A stretch of 64,000 nt of DNA from Oleiagrimonas soli (GCF_000761445.1 NZ_KN196470.1:2614453-2678452); one strand, 5' to 3'. Shown: positions 8,729-18,275, numbered from the stretch's first letter. Numbers and translations are program-made. Notes: generated from the sequence alone by a model not told the origin.

Positions 8729-9736
8729 ATGGCTCAGTGGTTCTTCAGCTACAACGGCGAGCAGGTCGGCCCGATGGACGATGCCGCCGCCCGCGAACAG
8801 GCCGCGCGCCGTCCCGACGGACACTGCTGGCGCGAAGGTCTCGGCGCCTGGCAGCGCATCGCCGACACGCCCGAACTGCGCGCCGGCAACGCGATCGCAC
8901 CGCCGGCTCCGCCACCGCCCATCGCCGCCGGCAGCGCCGACGAGATCGACTACCGCATCGTCGGCACCGACATGCAGTTCGTCGAGATCGAGCTGGACCC
9001 GGGCGAAAGCGCCGTCGCCGAGGCCGGTGCGCTGATGTACAAGGACGCCGCCGTGAACATGGACACCGTGTTCGGCGACGGCTCGCACAGCGGCCAGAAC
9101 GGCGGCTTCATGGACAAGTTGCTGTCCGCCGGCAAGCGCGTCATCACCGGCGAAAGCCTGTTCACCACCGTGTTCACCCACGGCGGTTCGGGCAAGGCCC
9201 ACGTGGCCTTTGCCGCGCCCTATCCCGGCACCGTGATGGCGATGAAGCTGGCCGAGCACGGCGGCCGCCTGATCTGCCAGAAGGACAGCTTCCTGGCCGG
9301 CGCGCGCGGCGTGCAGCTGGGCATCTTCTTCCAGCGCAAGATCCTCACCGGCCTGTTCGGCGGCGAAGGCTTCATCATGCAGAAGCTGGAGGGCGACGGC
9401 TGGGTGTTCGTGCACGCCGGCGGCACCGTGGTCGAACGTGAGCTCAAGGCCGGCGAGCGTCTGGACGTCGACACCGGCTGCGTCGTGGCCTTCCACGACA
9501 CGGTGAACATGGATGTGCGCACCGTCGGCGGCATCAAGAGCATGCTGTTCGGCGGCGAGGGCATGTTCCTGGCCACGCTGACCGGCCCCGGCAAGGTCTG
9601 GCTGCAGTCGCTGCCGTTCTCGCGTATGGCCGGCCGCATGCTGGCAGCCGCGCCTCAGGGCGGCGGCGAGCGCCGTGGCGAAGGCTCGATCCTCGGCGGC
9701 ATCGGCGACCTGCTGGGCGGCGACCGCAACTTCTGA
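8729..9736 (+). CDS. AIM24 / TIGR00266-family protein with N-terminal GYF_2 domain
   Basis: Function not established; AIM24-like proteins have a trimeric beta-barrel-type fold and no assigned reaction. 335 residues. Seen: an N-terminal GYF_2 (DUF4339) domain, about 3-50 (WFFSYNGEQVGPMDD and, later, GLGAWQRIAD), a Pro/Ala linker, then the TIGR00266 domain beginning YRIVGTDMQFVEIEL with repeated Gly-rich beta elements, ending in GGIGDLLGG. I chose the ATG at 8729 because AAGGA precedes it and the GYF_2 domain then starts at once. The GYF_2 fusion may recruit the protein to a membrane or partner complex (inference). It converges on lgt with a 10-base gap. Confidence 0.86.
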   Translation: MAQWFFSYNGEQVGPMDDAAAREQAARRPDGHCWREGLGAWQRIADTPELRAGNAIAPPAPPPPIAAGSADEIDYRIVGTDMQFVEIELDPGESAVAEAGALMYKDAAVNMDTVFGDGSHSGQNGGFMDKLLSAGKRVITGESLFTTVFTHGGSGKAHVAFAAPYPGTVMAMKLAEHGGRLICQKDSFLAGARGVQLGIFFQRKILTGLFGGEGFIMQKLEGDGWVFVHAGGTVVERELKAGERLDVDTGCVVAFHDTVNMDVRTVGGIKSMLFGGEGMFLATLTGPGKVWLQSLPFSRMAGRMLAAAPQGGGERRGEGSILGGIGDLLGGDRNF

Positions 9737-9746
9737 GCGTTCCCGC

Positions 9747-10676
9747 TCAAGACGGCTTCGCGTCGGACTCCGGTTCCTGCGGCACGACCTTGCGCTCGGG
9801 AACCGGCGCCCTTCGCGACAGCCACAGCAGCCACAGGCCGATCAGCACCAGCGGCACCGACTGCACCTGACCCATGGTCACCCAGTGCGTACCGAACAGG
9901 TAGCCCGGCTGACCGTGATGGCCGAACTGCGGGTCCGGCATGCGCACGAACTCGACCGCGATGCGGAAGCATCCGTACATCAGCGCGAACAGACCGGAAA
10001 TGCGGAAGCGCGGCCGCGGCTTCCGCGAGTACAGATACAGCACGCTGAACATCACCACGCCTTCCAGCAGCAGTTCGTAAAGCTGCGACGGATGCCTCGG
10101 CAGCATGCCGTAACGCTGCCAGGTCGCCTGCCAGGCCGGATGGCTGACGAGAAATTCCAGATCCTCGTTGTGCGCGTCCGGAAACATCACCGCCCAGGAC
10201 ACGTGCGTCGGCTTGCCCCACAGCTCGCCGTTGATGAAATTGCCCAAACGCCCCAATCCCAGGCCGATCGGCACCAGCGGCGCCACGAAGTCCACGGTAT
10301 CGAACGGATGGATCTTGTGCCGGCGCGACCACCACCACCCGGCCAGCACCACGCCCAGCAGCCCGCCATGGAACGACATGCCGCCGTCCCAGATGCGGAA
10401 CAGCGCCAGCGGATCGGTCCACAGCCAGTCGGCCGGCCGGTAGTAGGTCGCCATGTACCAGAGGCGTCCGCCGGCGATCACGCCCATCATCAGGAAGAAC
10501 AGCAGATCGCTGAACGCGTTGGCGTTGACCGGCAGAAAACCGGCACGCCGGCGGCGTTCGCCGAGGAACCAGGCGGCCGCGAAGCCCAGCAGATACATCA
10601 GGCCGTACCAGTGAATCTGCAGCGGCCCCAGACGAAGTGCGACCGGGTCGATGTGATCGACAAAGGGCTGGATCAT
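9747..10676 (-). CDS. lgt: Prolipoprotein diacylglyceryl transferase
   Basis: Attaches diacylglycerol from phosphatidylglycerol to the lipobox Cys of prelipoproteins in the inner membrane. 309 residues with about seven membrane segments. Seen: [11 protein letters not shown] with His103, and [15 protein letters not shown] with Arg143, Asn146 and Gly154; these are the same numbers as the essential E. coli residues. I chose the ATG at 10676 ([11 protein letters not shown]), where homologues begin; the frame extends to 10742 without conservation. The M13 peptidase at 48264 is a probable client, since it has a lipobox. Confidence 0.95.
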   Translation of the reverse strand: MIQPFVDHIDPVALRLGPLQIHWYGLMYLLGFAAAWFLGERRRRAGFLPVNANAFSDLLFFLMMGVIAGGRLWYMATYYRPADWLWTDPLALFRIWDGGMSFHGGLLGVVLAGWWWSRRHKIHPFDTVDFVAPLVPIGLGLGRLGNFINGELWGKPTHVSWAVMFPDAHNEDLEFLVSHPAWQATWQRYGMLPRHPSQLYELLLEGVVMFSVLYLYSRKPRPRFRISGLFALMYGCFRIAVEFVRMPDPQFGHHGQPGYLFGTHWVTMGQVQSVPLVLIGLWLLWLSRRAPVPERKVVPQEPESDAKPS

Positions 10677-10842
10677 GGCGGATACGTCGAGTGGGGCAAA
10701 CGGCAAGTGTACCGGGCGCGGGCCGCAAAGCCAGCCGGGCACGGGCTTTCGTTGGCATACAGACAGCCGAAGCGCGGTTTATACTCACCCTGGGGGTGCA
10801 CGCTGGATGGCGTGCCTCGTAACAAAGACAAAGGGGGAAAAC

Positions 10843-12840
10843 ATGAACTGCTGTCGACTGCGCCCGCTTCTGCTCGGCGCAAGCCTGCTTCTAGGTGCTC
10901 ATTCCGCACTGGCCCAGTCCGGACCGGCCGATGCACCGGTTCCGCTGAAGGATTTCACCCAGCACGCCCACATCCACGATCCGGCCTTGTCGCCGGACGG
11001 CAAGTACCTCGCGGTGAGCATGGACGATGCCGACGGCAAGCATCACGCCATCGTGATCTTCCGCATCAGCGACATGCAGACGGTCGGCTTGCTGAAGATG
11101 CCGGTCTACGAGATGCCCTCGGACATCACCTGGGTGAGTCCGACGCGCATCGTGGTCGAGAAAGCGCGCGCGATGGGATCGCTGGACATTCCCACCACCA
11201 CCGGCGAGATCATCTCGGCCGATTTCGACGGCAAGAACCAGCGCTACATCTACGGCTACCAGGGGCAGGCTGGTCGCGCGGCCACCCGCGCTCGTGACGA
11301 AGGCTCCGGCGCCATCGCCGGCGTGCCCCCTTAGTTCGACGGCCACGTGTACGTGGACGTGTTCCCGTGGGACAACGAAAACATCACGATGCTCTACAAC
11401 ATCGATTCCCTGCACAACACGCGACACCTGATCGGCGATATCCACCAGGGCGGCATGAGTTTCCTGCTCGACAAGGATGGCCAGACCACCTACGCCTACG
11501 GTTCCAATACCGAATTCGAATTCAAGGCCTACCGCAAGGTCGACGGACGCTGGGAAAGCCTACCCGACGCCATCACCGGCTCGTATTTCCGACCGTTCGC
11601 CTATACACCCGACCAGAAAAAGCTGTATGCCCTCTCCAGCCACAAGCGGGGCCCTTATCAGCTGATCGTCGCCAACGCCGACGCCAGCGATCCGCAGACG
11701 CTGATGTCCGATCCGTTCTTCAGCTTCGACGATATGGAGTGGACGCCCTACCCCTACCAGCCTTTCGCGGCCGTCAACGCTACCGGCATTCCGCAGCCAC
11801 ACTACATCAACGACACGCTGCCCTCGGCCAAGCTGTACAAGGCGCTGAGCAATGCCTTCAAGGGACAGTTCGTGGACTTCATCAACTTCAGCCAGGATGG
11901 CATGCAGTTGCTGTTCTCGACACGCAGCGATCGCAATCCGGGCACCTACTACCTGATCGACCGCCGCACGAACAAGGTGCGCAAGCTGTTCGATGCGGCA
12001 GCGTGGATTCATCCCGAGCAGATGTCCGAACGCCGGCCATTCCGATTCAAGGCCAGCGACGGCACCGAACTGGAAGGCATCCTGACGCTGCCCAAGGGCC
12101 GCGCGCAGAGCAACCTGCCGATGGTACTGGTGCCGCACGGCGGTCCATACAACGTCCAGGACTCGTGGTTCTTCGACAGCGACGCGCAGATGCTGGCCAG
12201 CCGGGGATACCTGGTGCTGCAGGTCAACTTCCGCGGTTCGGACGGCCGTGGTCCACGCTTCGTGCAATCCGGCTACAGGCAATGGGGCACGCGAATCCAG
12301 CAGGATCTTACCGACGGCGTGAAATGGGCCATCGCGCAGCACTTCGCCGATCCTCAGCGAATCTGTGTCTACGGTGGCAGTTTCGGCGGTTACTCCGCAC
12401 TCATGCAAGTGATCCGCGAGCCGAAGCTGTACAAGTGCGCCGTCGGCTACGACGGCGTGTATGACCTGAACATGCAGGCCGAGAAGAGCGATACCGCGCA
12501 GTTCCAGGGCGGACGCAACTACTTCGCCATGGTGCTGGGCAAGACCAAGGAAATCCGCGCGTCGAACTCGCCCGTGAATCTGGTCGACAAGATCGAAGTG
12601 CCGGTCTTCCTGATACACGGCAAAGACGACAAACGCGTCCCCTATGCCGAGGCCACGGACATGCGCGACGCGCTGGAGAAGGCTGGCAAGAAGGTCGAGT
12701 GGATGGCCAAGTCCGGCGAGGGCCATGGCTTCTACGACGAGAACAACAACCTCGAGATGTTCACCAAGCTGCTCGCCTTCCTCAAGCAGAACATCGGTCC
12801 GGGCGCTCCGGTCGTCAATACGACGCAAAACACCCAGTAA
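10843..12840 (+). pseudogene. S9-family exported prolyl-oligopeptidase-like hydrolase interrupted by an in-frame TAG
   Basis: Would encode a 665-residue secreted S9 (acylaminoacyl/dipeptidyl) peptidase. An ideal start exists at 10843: AAGGGGGAA upstream, then a signal peptide ending SALA-Q. The reading frame is continuous except for one TAG at 11332-11334, codon 164, flanked by GVPP and FDGHVYV. The downstream part resumes in the same frame, so this is a point nonsense change and not a frameshift; CAG to TAG would explain it. The catalytic half is intact: Ser513 in GGSFGGYS, Asp596 in HGKDDKRVP, His628 in GEGHGF. A GTG at 11347 could start a 497-residue protein, but without signal peptide or Shine-Dalgarno. 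Recent pseudogene, sequencing error and TAG readthrough are all possible. Confidence 0.85.
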
Positions 12841-12869
12841 TCGGCCGGACTAAGCCGAACCGACAAGCG

Positions 12870-12900
12870 AAAGGCCCGGCAAGATGCCGGGCCTTTCGTT
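12870..12900. terminator. Bidirectional terminator between the S9 gene and dgkA
   Basis: A perfect 11-base stem, AAAGGCCCGGC with GCCGGGCCTTT, has the loop AAGAT and A/T-rich flanks on both sides. It sits between two convergent genes and can serve both. Confidence 0.8.
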
Positions 12901-12929
12901 GTCCGCAGATCAGGATCGAACCTTCGCGC

Positions 12930-13304
12930 TCACGACCAGAGACGCGGCCCAAGCAGCAGCCCCCACGTCATCGTCACCAGCAGCATCAACAGGAACACGG
13001 CCGCCGAGCCCATGTCCTTGGCGCGCCCGGCCAGCTCGTGGAATTCCGGGCTGACCTTGTCGACCACGGCCTCGATGCCGGAATTGAGCAGCTCCGCACT
13101 CAGCACCATGAGCGGCGTGCCCGCCAACAGAATCTTCTCCACCGCGCCGTCGCCCAGCCACAGGCCGAGCGGGATCAGGACCACGGAAAGATACAGTTCC
13201 AGACGGAACGAGGCCTCGTGTCGGTAGGCCGCGCCCAGGCCCTTGATCGACCACTGGAAAGCCTTCCAGATTTGCCGCGGACCGCGTGATTCGATGCTGG
13301 CCAT
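12930..13304 (-). CDS. dgkA: Diacylglycerol kinase DgkA
   Basis: Small trimeric inner-membrane kinase that returns diacylglycerol to phosphatidic acid. 124 residues from the ATG at 13304 (E. coli: 122), with GGGAAACAGG upstream. Seen: an amphipathic N-terminus, WSIKGLGAAYRHEASFRLE, three membrane segments, and the active-site stretch AELLNSGIEAVVDKVSPE followed by ELAGRAKDMGSAAV, which is the family signature. The longer frame to 13442 adds residues unlike DgkA. It is divergent from the POT transporter; the 257-base gap between them holds a small inverted repeat. Confidence 0.95.
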   Translation of the reverse strand: MASIESRGPRQIWKAFQWSIKGLGAAYRHEASFRLELYLSVVLIPLGLWLGDGAVEKILLAGTPLMVLSAELLNSGIEAVVDKVSPEFHELAGRAKDMGSAAVFLLMLLVTMTWGLLLGPRLWS

Positions 13305-13434
13305 CGCCTGTTTCCCGATATGCACAATGAGGGCGGGAGCGTCACGCCCGGAACCGCAGTCCGCGCAACGCTCCACAAGGGCGGCATCATGCCATAGGCG
13401 CTCCCCCAGGGCTCCGCCGTGACCGAGATACTCG

Positions 13435-13449
13435 TGTTGCAACGCAACA
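13435..13449. repeat. Inverted repeat TGTTGC-AAC-GCAACA in the dgkA/transporter gap
   Basis: A perfect 6-base inverted repeat with a 3-base centre lies 113 bases before the transporter start. It has the shape of an operator for a dimeric regulator; no regulator can be named. The rest of the gap (13305-13561) shows small stems such as GTCAG...CTGAC near 13540 and no gene. Confidence 0.35.
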
Positions 13450-13561
13450 AGTACACGCGTGCCGATCAGGTACTCTTGAGGAAATGTGCCTCGAAGAAGG
13501 CACGCCTAGGGGAGGCGGCTGCGCGCCGTCAGGGTTTTCTGACCGTCACAGCGGAAACATT

Positions 13562-15109
13562 ATGAGTACCACAATAAAACCACCTGTATCGCAGACCCGC
13601 TCGTTCACGACTGTGTTCCTGATCGAGATGTGGGAGCGCTTCGGCTATTACGGCATGCAGGCGCTGATCATCTACTACATGGTCCAGCGTCTGGGCTTCG
13701 ACGACGATCGCGCCAACCTGACCTGGAGCGCCGCCGCCGCCCTGATCTACGTCGCACCCGCCATCGGCGGCTGGGTCGGCGACAAGATCCTCGGCACCCG
13801 CCGCACCATGCTGCTGGGCGCCACCATCCTCGCCGCCGGCTACGCGCTGATGGCCGTGCCTACCGAAAGCGTGTGGTTCCTGTATTCCGCGCTGGGCGTG
13901 ATCGTGGTCGGCAACGGCCTGTTCAAGCCCAACGCCGGCAATCTGGTGCGCAAGATCTACGAAGGCGACGATTCCAAGATCGACAGCGCCTTCACCATCT
14001 ACTACATGGCGGTCAACATCGGCTCGACCATCTCGATGCTGCTGACGCCCTGGATCAAGGACTTCGTCAACCAGCACTGGGGCCGCGAACTGGGTTGGCA
14101 CGCCGCCTTCGCCGTGTGCAGCTTCGGTCTGCTGCTGGGGCTGCTGAACTATTCCTTCATGCGCCTGACCATGAGCCACGTCGGTTCGCCGGCGGACGAC
14201 AAGCCGGTGCAGTGGGGCAAGCTCGGCGCCGTGCTCGGTCTGAGCGCCCTGGCGGTGGTGGCCGCGGCCATCATCCTCAACTACGAGAGCGTGGCGCGCG
14301 CGTTCGTGATCCTGGCCGGCATCGTGGTCGCCGCGATCTTCATCTACCTCATCGTCATCGGCAAGAAGAACGAACGTCCGGGCCTGATCGCCGCCCTGGT
14401 GCTGACCGTGCAGACGGTGTTCTTCTTCGTGTTCTACCAGCAGATGTCGACCTCGCTGAACCTGTTCGCGCTGCGCAACGTGGACTGGAGCTTCAACGTC
14501 TTCGGCCTGCATCTGTGGACCTGGAAGCCGGCGCAGTTCCAGTCGTTCAACCCGATCTGGATCATGATCCTCAGCCCGATCCTGGCGTGGATGTATACGA
14601 GCGCCGGCAACAAGGGCAAGGATCTGTCGATCGCCACCAAGTTCGCGCTCGGCTTCGCCGCCGTGGCCATCGGCTTCTTCATCTACAGCGCCGCGCCGCA
14701 CTTCACCACGGAGCCGGGCAAGGCCAGCTCCTGGATCATGGTCTGGGGCTACGGCTTCTCCTCGCTGGGCGAACTGCTGGTGAGCGGTCTGGGCCTGGCC
14801 ATGATTGCCCGCTACGTGCCGGCGCGCATGGGCGGCTTCATGATGGGCGCCTATTTCGTGGCCTCGGGCATCTCGCAGTACCTGGGCGGCGTGGTGGCCA
14901 ACTACGCGAGCGTGCCGAAGGACATCACCGAACCGCTGCAGACCATGCCGATCTACACCAACCTGTTCTTCAAGCTCGGTGTGGCCGGCATCGTCTGCAC
15001 GGTGATCGCGCTGGCCGTGCTGCCGCTGATGCGCAAGCTCAACATGCAGCATCACGAGCACAACGTCGCCACCGACACCGGCGTGCCGACCATCGGCTCC
15101 GAAGAATAA
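13562..15109 (+). CDS. POT/PTR2-family proton-dependent oligopeptide transporter
   Basis: Inner-membrane symporter importing di- and tripeptides with protons. 515 residues and about 14 hydrophobic segments, as in bacterial POT proteins. Seen: the ExxERFxYYG motif in TM1 (Glu22, Glu25, Arg26, Tyr29/30), DKILGTRRTMLLG, GNGLFKPNAGNLV, FTIYYMAVNIGS, and FFFVFYQQMSTSLNLFA. The ATG at 13562 gives the usual N-terminus. A strong terminator follows at 15132. Substrate specificity (DtpA-like or other) cannot be fixed. The neighbouring exported S9 peptidase gene could once have supplied its substrates, but they are on separate transcripts. Confidence 0.92.
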   Translation: MSTTIKPPVSQTRSFTTVFLIEMWERFGYYGMQALIIYYMVQRLGFDDDRANLTWSAAAALIYVAPAIGGWVGDKILGTRRTMLLGATILAAGYALMAVPTESVWFLYSALGVIVVGNGLFKPNAGNLVRKIYEGDDSKIDSAFTIYYMAVNIGSTISMLLTPWIKDFVNQHWGRELGWHAAFAVCSFGLLLGLLNYSFMRLTMSHVGSPADDKPVQWGKLGAVLGLSALAVVAAAIILNYESVARAFVILAGIVVAAIFIYLIVIGKKNERPGLIAALVLTVQTVFFFVFYQQMSTSLNLFALRNVDWSFNVFGLHLWTWKPAQFQSFNPIWIMILSPILAWMYTSAGNKGKDLSIATKFALGFAAVAIGFFIYSAAPHFTTEPGKASSWIMVWGYGFSSLGELLVSGLGLAMIARYVPARMGGFMMGAYFVASGISQYLGGVVANYASVPKDITEPLQTMPIYTNLFFKLGVAGIVCTVIALAVLPLMRKLNMQHHEHNVATDTGVPTIGSEE

Positions 15110-15131
15110 GTTTCACGCGTTCCGCGCATCG

Positions 15132-15167
15132 AAGGGCCGCCGGCATCCCCGGCGGCCCTTTTCTTTT
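15132..15167 (+). terminator. Rho-independent terminator after the POT transporter
   Basis: A perfect 12-base stem, AAGGGCCGCCGG with CCGGCGGCCCTT, has a 5-base loop and then TTCTTTT. It separates the transporter from the histidine-kinase gene. Confidence 0.85.
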
Positions 15168-15205
15168 GCGCTAGGATGACGGCGCTTCTTTCTGCAGGAT
15201 TCGAC

Positions 15206-16468
15206 GTGCACTCGAACGCCCACACCCTGCGCACCGGCCCGCGCGCACTGGCCCGTTCGCTGGCCTGGCTGCGCCTGTCGGCCATCGCCGGCCAATGCTT
15301 CGCGATCTTCGCCGTCTACTTCTGGCTGGACATGGCCATCCCGCTGCTGTCGCTGCTGGTCGGCGTCGGCGCGCTGGCCGTGTTCGCCGCCTTCGCCGCC
15401 TGGCGCCTGCAGCGCACCTGGCCGCTGAGCGAGCTGGAATGCGTCGGCCACATCCTGGTCGACACCCTGGTGCTGAGCTACCTGCTGTACCTGACCGGCG
15501 GCGCCAGCAACCCCTTCATTACCCTGATGGTGGTGCCGATCGGCCTCAGCGCCGCCGCGCTGTCCACTGCCGCCGTGCTCGGCGTGGCCGTGATCTGCGG
15601 ACTGGCGTACCTGGTGCTGCTGCTGTGGTCGCTGCCGCTGCCGCCGATCCATACCTACGGCTTCACCGACTTCCGCCTGCTGGTGGCCGGCATGGTGGTG
15701 AACTTCATCATCACCGCGCTGCTGCTGGGCGTGTTCATCTCGCGGCTGGCGCAGGCGCTGCGCGAGCAGCAGGGCGAGGTGCAGCGCATCCGCGAACGCG
15801 CGCTGCGCGACGAGGGCATTCTCGCCATCGCCACCCAGGCCGCCAGCGCCGCGCACGAGATGAACACGCCACTGTCGACCATGCGCACGCTGCTGCCCGA
15901 ACTGCGCCGCGAACACACCGATGACGATCAGCTCGACGAGGATCTCGAACTGCTGCAGACGCAGGTCGAACGCTGCCGTGACAGCCTGCGCGAGATGGTC
16001 AGCTTCGGCAAGGCGCAGTTGAGTCAGACCCCGGAGACCATCAGCATGCAGGCCTTCGTGCAGCGCTGTCTGGAGCGTTTCCGCCTGTTGCGCCCGGAGA
16101 CCGACGTGCAGCTGACGCTGAAGGCGCCGCCGGAATTCCTGCTGCATCTGCAGCCCGGCCTGAATCATGCGCTCATCAATCTGCTCAACAACGCCGCCGA
16201 TGCCTCCGCCAGCAACGGCCACGACGACGTGTTTCTCGACGCCAGCATTCACGGGTCATGGTTCGAGCTCGCGGTGCGCGACCGCGGCCCAGGCTTCGCC
16301 GACCTGGATACGCTGACCGGGCTGGGCTACACGCAGAAGCAGTCGGGTCTGGGGCTCGGCCTGGCGCTGGCCGAGGCGACCGCCGAGCGCATGGACGGCG
16401 AGCTGGTCGCCCGCAATATCGACGGCGGCGGCGAAATCCGTCTGCGTCTGCCGATCACGACCTACTGA
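15206..16468 (+). CDS. regB: RegB/PrrB/RoxS-type redox-sensing histidine kinase
   Basis: Membrane histidine kinase sensing quinone-pool redox state. Seen: six hydrophobic segments, with the RegB ubiquinone-binding heptapeptide GGASNPF between them, the H-box AASAAHEMNTPLSTM, and HATPase motifs NLLNNAADAS, DRGPGF and GLGLGLALAEA. The phospho-acceptor His (217 from the chosen start) and a Cys in VERCRDS (257) are 40 residues apart, the spacing of His225 and redox-active Cys265 in Rhodobacter capsulatus RegB as I recall them. I chose the GTG at 15206 (AGGA 8 bases before it, 420 residues); an in-frame ATG at 15176 adds 10 residues but has no proper ribosome site. The response regulator follows after 53 bases. 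Confidence 0.9.
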   Translation: MHSNAHTLRTGPRALARSLAWLRLSAIAGQCFAIFAVYFWLDMAIPLLSLLVGVGALAVFAAFAAWRLQRTWPLSELECVGHILVDTLVLSYLLYLTGGASNPFITLMVVPIGLSAAALSTAAVLGVAVICGLAYLVLLLWSLPLPPIHTYGFTDFRLLVAGMVVNFIITALLLGVFISRLAQALREQQGEVQRIRERALRDEGILAIATQAASAAHEMNTPLSTMRTLLPELRREHTDDDQLDEDLELLQTQVERCRDSLREMVSFGKAQLSQTPETISMQAFVQRCLERFRLLRPETDVQLTLKAPPEFLLHLQPGLNHALINLLNNAADASASNGHDDVFLDASIHGSWFELAVRDRGPGFADLDTLTGLGYTQKQSGLGLGLALAEATAERMDGELVARNIDGGGEIRLRLPITTY

Positions 16469-16521
16469 GCCATGCGACGGCCACGGCAAGACCGCTTCCA
16501 TCCGGTACACTTCGCGACATC

Positions 16522-17097
16522 ATGAATGCTTCCGATGCCAAACTGCTGATCGTCGACGACGACATCACCTTCGCACGCGTGCTTTCCCGCGCGCTCGGAT
16601 CGCGCGGTTTCCAGATCGAAATCGCGCACGACACCGAAGACGCCCTGGCCCAGGTGCAGCGTCTGCAACCCGACTACTGCGTGCTGGATTTGAAGCTCGG
16701 CGAACAGAACGGCCTGCAGCTGATTCCCCAACTGCGACGCCAGGCGCCCGGCATGCGCATCCTGTTGCTGACCGGCTACGCCTCGATCGCCACCGCCGTC
16801 GAGGCGATCAAGCGCGGCGCACACGACTATCTGGCCAAACCGGTCGACGCCGATGCCGTGGTGCGCGCGCTGACCGGCGGCGACGATCATCACGCCGATG
16901 TCGATCCCGGCGCGCAGGCACCGGACGGACCGCTGCCGCTGCGGCGGCTGGAGTGGGAACACATCCAGCGCGTCCTCAACGAATGCGACGGCAACATCTC
17001 CGAGACCGCCCGCCGCCTCGGCATGCACCGCCGCACGCTGCAGCGCAAGCTCGCCAAGCATCCGGTGCGCGAGCGGCCGCAGGAACGCGACGACTGA
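16522..17097 (+). CDS. regA: RegA/PrrA/RoxR-type response regulator
   Basis: Cytoplasmic partner of the RegB-like kinase; it typically controls respiration, carbon and nitrogen fixation or electron-sink genes under low oxygen. 191 residues. Seen: the receiver domain with acidic pocket Asp12/13, phospho-acceptor Asp56 in YCVLDLKLG, Thr84 and Lys106; then a linker and a Fis-type helix-turn-helix (about 145-180) with NISETARRLGMHRRTLQRKL, the stretch nearly invariant among RegA homologues. The ATG at 16522 gives the usual N-terminus; the longer open frame upstream runs inside regB. A small hairpin overlaps its stop codon. Confidence 0.93.
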   Translation: MNASDAKLLIVDDDITFARVLSRALGSRGFQIEIAHDTEDALAQVQRLQPDYCVLDLKLGEQNGLQLIPQLRRQAPGMRILLLTGYASIATAVEAIKRGAHDYLAKPVDADAVVRALTGGDDHHADVDPGAQAPDGPLPLRRLEWEHIQRVLNECDGNISETARRLGMHRRTLQRKLAKHPVRERPQERDD

Positions 17098-17119
17098 CGC
17101 CCAGGTATCCAGGCGTCAG
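17094..17119 (+). terminator. Weak hairpin at the end of regA
   Basis: An 8-base perfect stem, CTGACGCC with GGCGTCAG, encloses a 10-base loop and overlaps the regA stop codon. There is no T-tract after it, so intrinsic termination is uncertain. Bases 17120-17265 hold no gene I can support. Confidence 0.35.
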
Positions 17120-17265
17120 AAAAGATCGCGGCGACAAGTCAGCTCCAGCGAAACCGGTCTTCGACGCCTTGCGTTCCCTTGCTCGTCGCCATGGGCCAAG
17201 CGACGGCAGCGAGATGGACCGAGCAGACGGTTTGATCGCCCGAACAGCGTACGCCACCCACGCGC

Positions 17266-18213
17266 CTAGCTTCGTGCGCTGACCCGGTCCAGCCGTTCGA
17301 TCTCCTCCGCCGCCAGCTTCAGGCGCGCCGCGCCAACCAGCTCCTGCAACTGCTGCGTGCTCGTCGCGCTGGCGATCGGGGCCGTGATGCCCGGCTTGGC
17401 CATCAGCCACGCCAGGGCAATCTGCACGGTGCTGGCGTCATGATGCGCAGCGATGTCGTCCATCGCCCGCAACACCTTCAGACCGTGCGCGTTGAGGTAT
17501 TTCTGCACCGAACCGCCGCGCGCGCTCTTGCCCAGGTCGTCGCTGCTGCGGTACTTGCCGCTGAGAAAGCCGCTGGCGAGTGCGAAATAGCTGATCACGC
17601 CGATGCGCTCGTCCACGGCCAGCGTCTGCAGCGCATCCTCGTACTCCACGCGTTCCATCAGGTTGTATTCGGGCTGCATGCACTCGTAGCGCGGCAGATC
17701 GTGCTCGGCGCTGACCTGCAGCGCCTCGCGCATCTGCGCCGCGGTGAAGTTGGACGCACCGATGAAGCGCACCTTGCCTTGCTCGATCAGCCGCGCGTAG
17801 GCGCCCAGCGTCTCCGCCTGCGGCACGTCGGGATCGAATTCGTGCGACTGGTACAGATCAATGGTCTCGATGCCCAGGCGCTGCAGCGATTCCTCGACCG
17901 CAAGACGGATGTTGTCGGGCGAAAGCCCGCGACGCCGGCTGTCCTTGGCAACCTTGGTCGCGATCAGCACCCGATCGCGCTTGCCGCTGCGGCGCAGCCA
18001 CTTGCCGATCACGGTTTCGGATTCGCCGCCGACATGTCCGGGCACCCACTGCGAATAGACATCCGCGGTATCGATGAGCTGGAAACCGGCCTCGACGAAC
18101 GCGTCGAGCACGGCGAACGAGGCTTTTTCGTCCGCGGTCCAGCCGAACACGTTGCCGCCCAGCGCCAGCGGCGCGATTTCCAGCGCCGAGCGACCCAGCC
18201 TGCGAAGTTCCAT
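17266..18213 (-). CDS. Aldo/keto reductase (AKR superfamily)
   Basis: NADPH-dependent reductase of aldehydes or ketones; substrate unknown. 315 residues forming a TIM barrel. Seen: the full catalytic tetrad Asp48, Tyr53, Lys87, His124 (LIDTADVYS, IATKV, YQSHEFD), GLSPDNIRLAVEESLQRLG, and the cofactor segment near the C-terminus with ITAPIASATS. It resembles the YajO/general stress AKR group acting on small carbonyls, but no specific substrate can be inferred. It lies downstream of the BlaR-like gene on the same strand, with a hairpin in the 183-base gap, so it is probably a separate unit. Confidence 0.9.
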   Translation of the reverse strand: MELRRLGRSALEIAPLALGGNVFGWTADEKASFAVLDAFVEAGFQLIDTADVYSQWVPGHVGGESETVIGKWLRRSGKRDRVLIATKVAKDSRRRGLSPDNIRLAVEESLQRLGIETIDLYQSHEFDPDVPQAETLGAYARLIEQGKVRFIGASNFTAAQMREALQVSAEHDLPRYECMQPEYNLMERVEYEDALQTLAVDERIGVISYFALASGFLSGKYRSSDDLGKSARGGSVQKYLNAHGLKVLRAMDDIAAHHDASTVQIALAWLMAKPGITAPIASATSTQQLQELVGAARLKLAAEEIERLDRVSARS

Positions 18214-18244
18214 GCCTTGCTCCGAACGTGACGGTCCAAAGCAA

Positions 18245-18275
18245 GACAGCCTGCGCGCGGCGCACGCAGGCTGTC
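18245..18275 (-). terminator. Hairpin between the M56 protease gene and the aldo/keto reductase
   Basis: A perfect 11-base stem, GACAGCCTGCG with CGCAGGCTGTC, has a 9-base loop. Read on the minus strand it is followed by TTGCTTT, fitting termination of the blaI/M56 transcript. It ends only 32 bases from the reductase start, so it could instead be a leader hairpin of that gene. Confidence 0.55.

Noticed and set aside
10843..12840. A programmed frameshift or selenocysteine-type recoding in the S9 gene
   Set aside because: The frame does not change at the stop, and the codon is TAG and not TGA. No stem-loop typical of recoding was seen next to it. A plain nonsense change is simpler.
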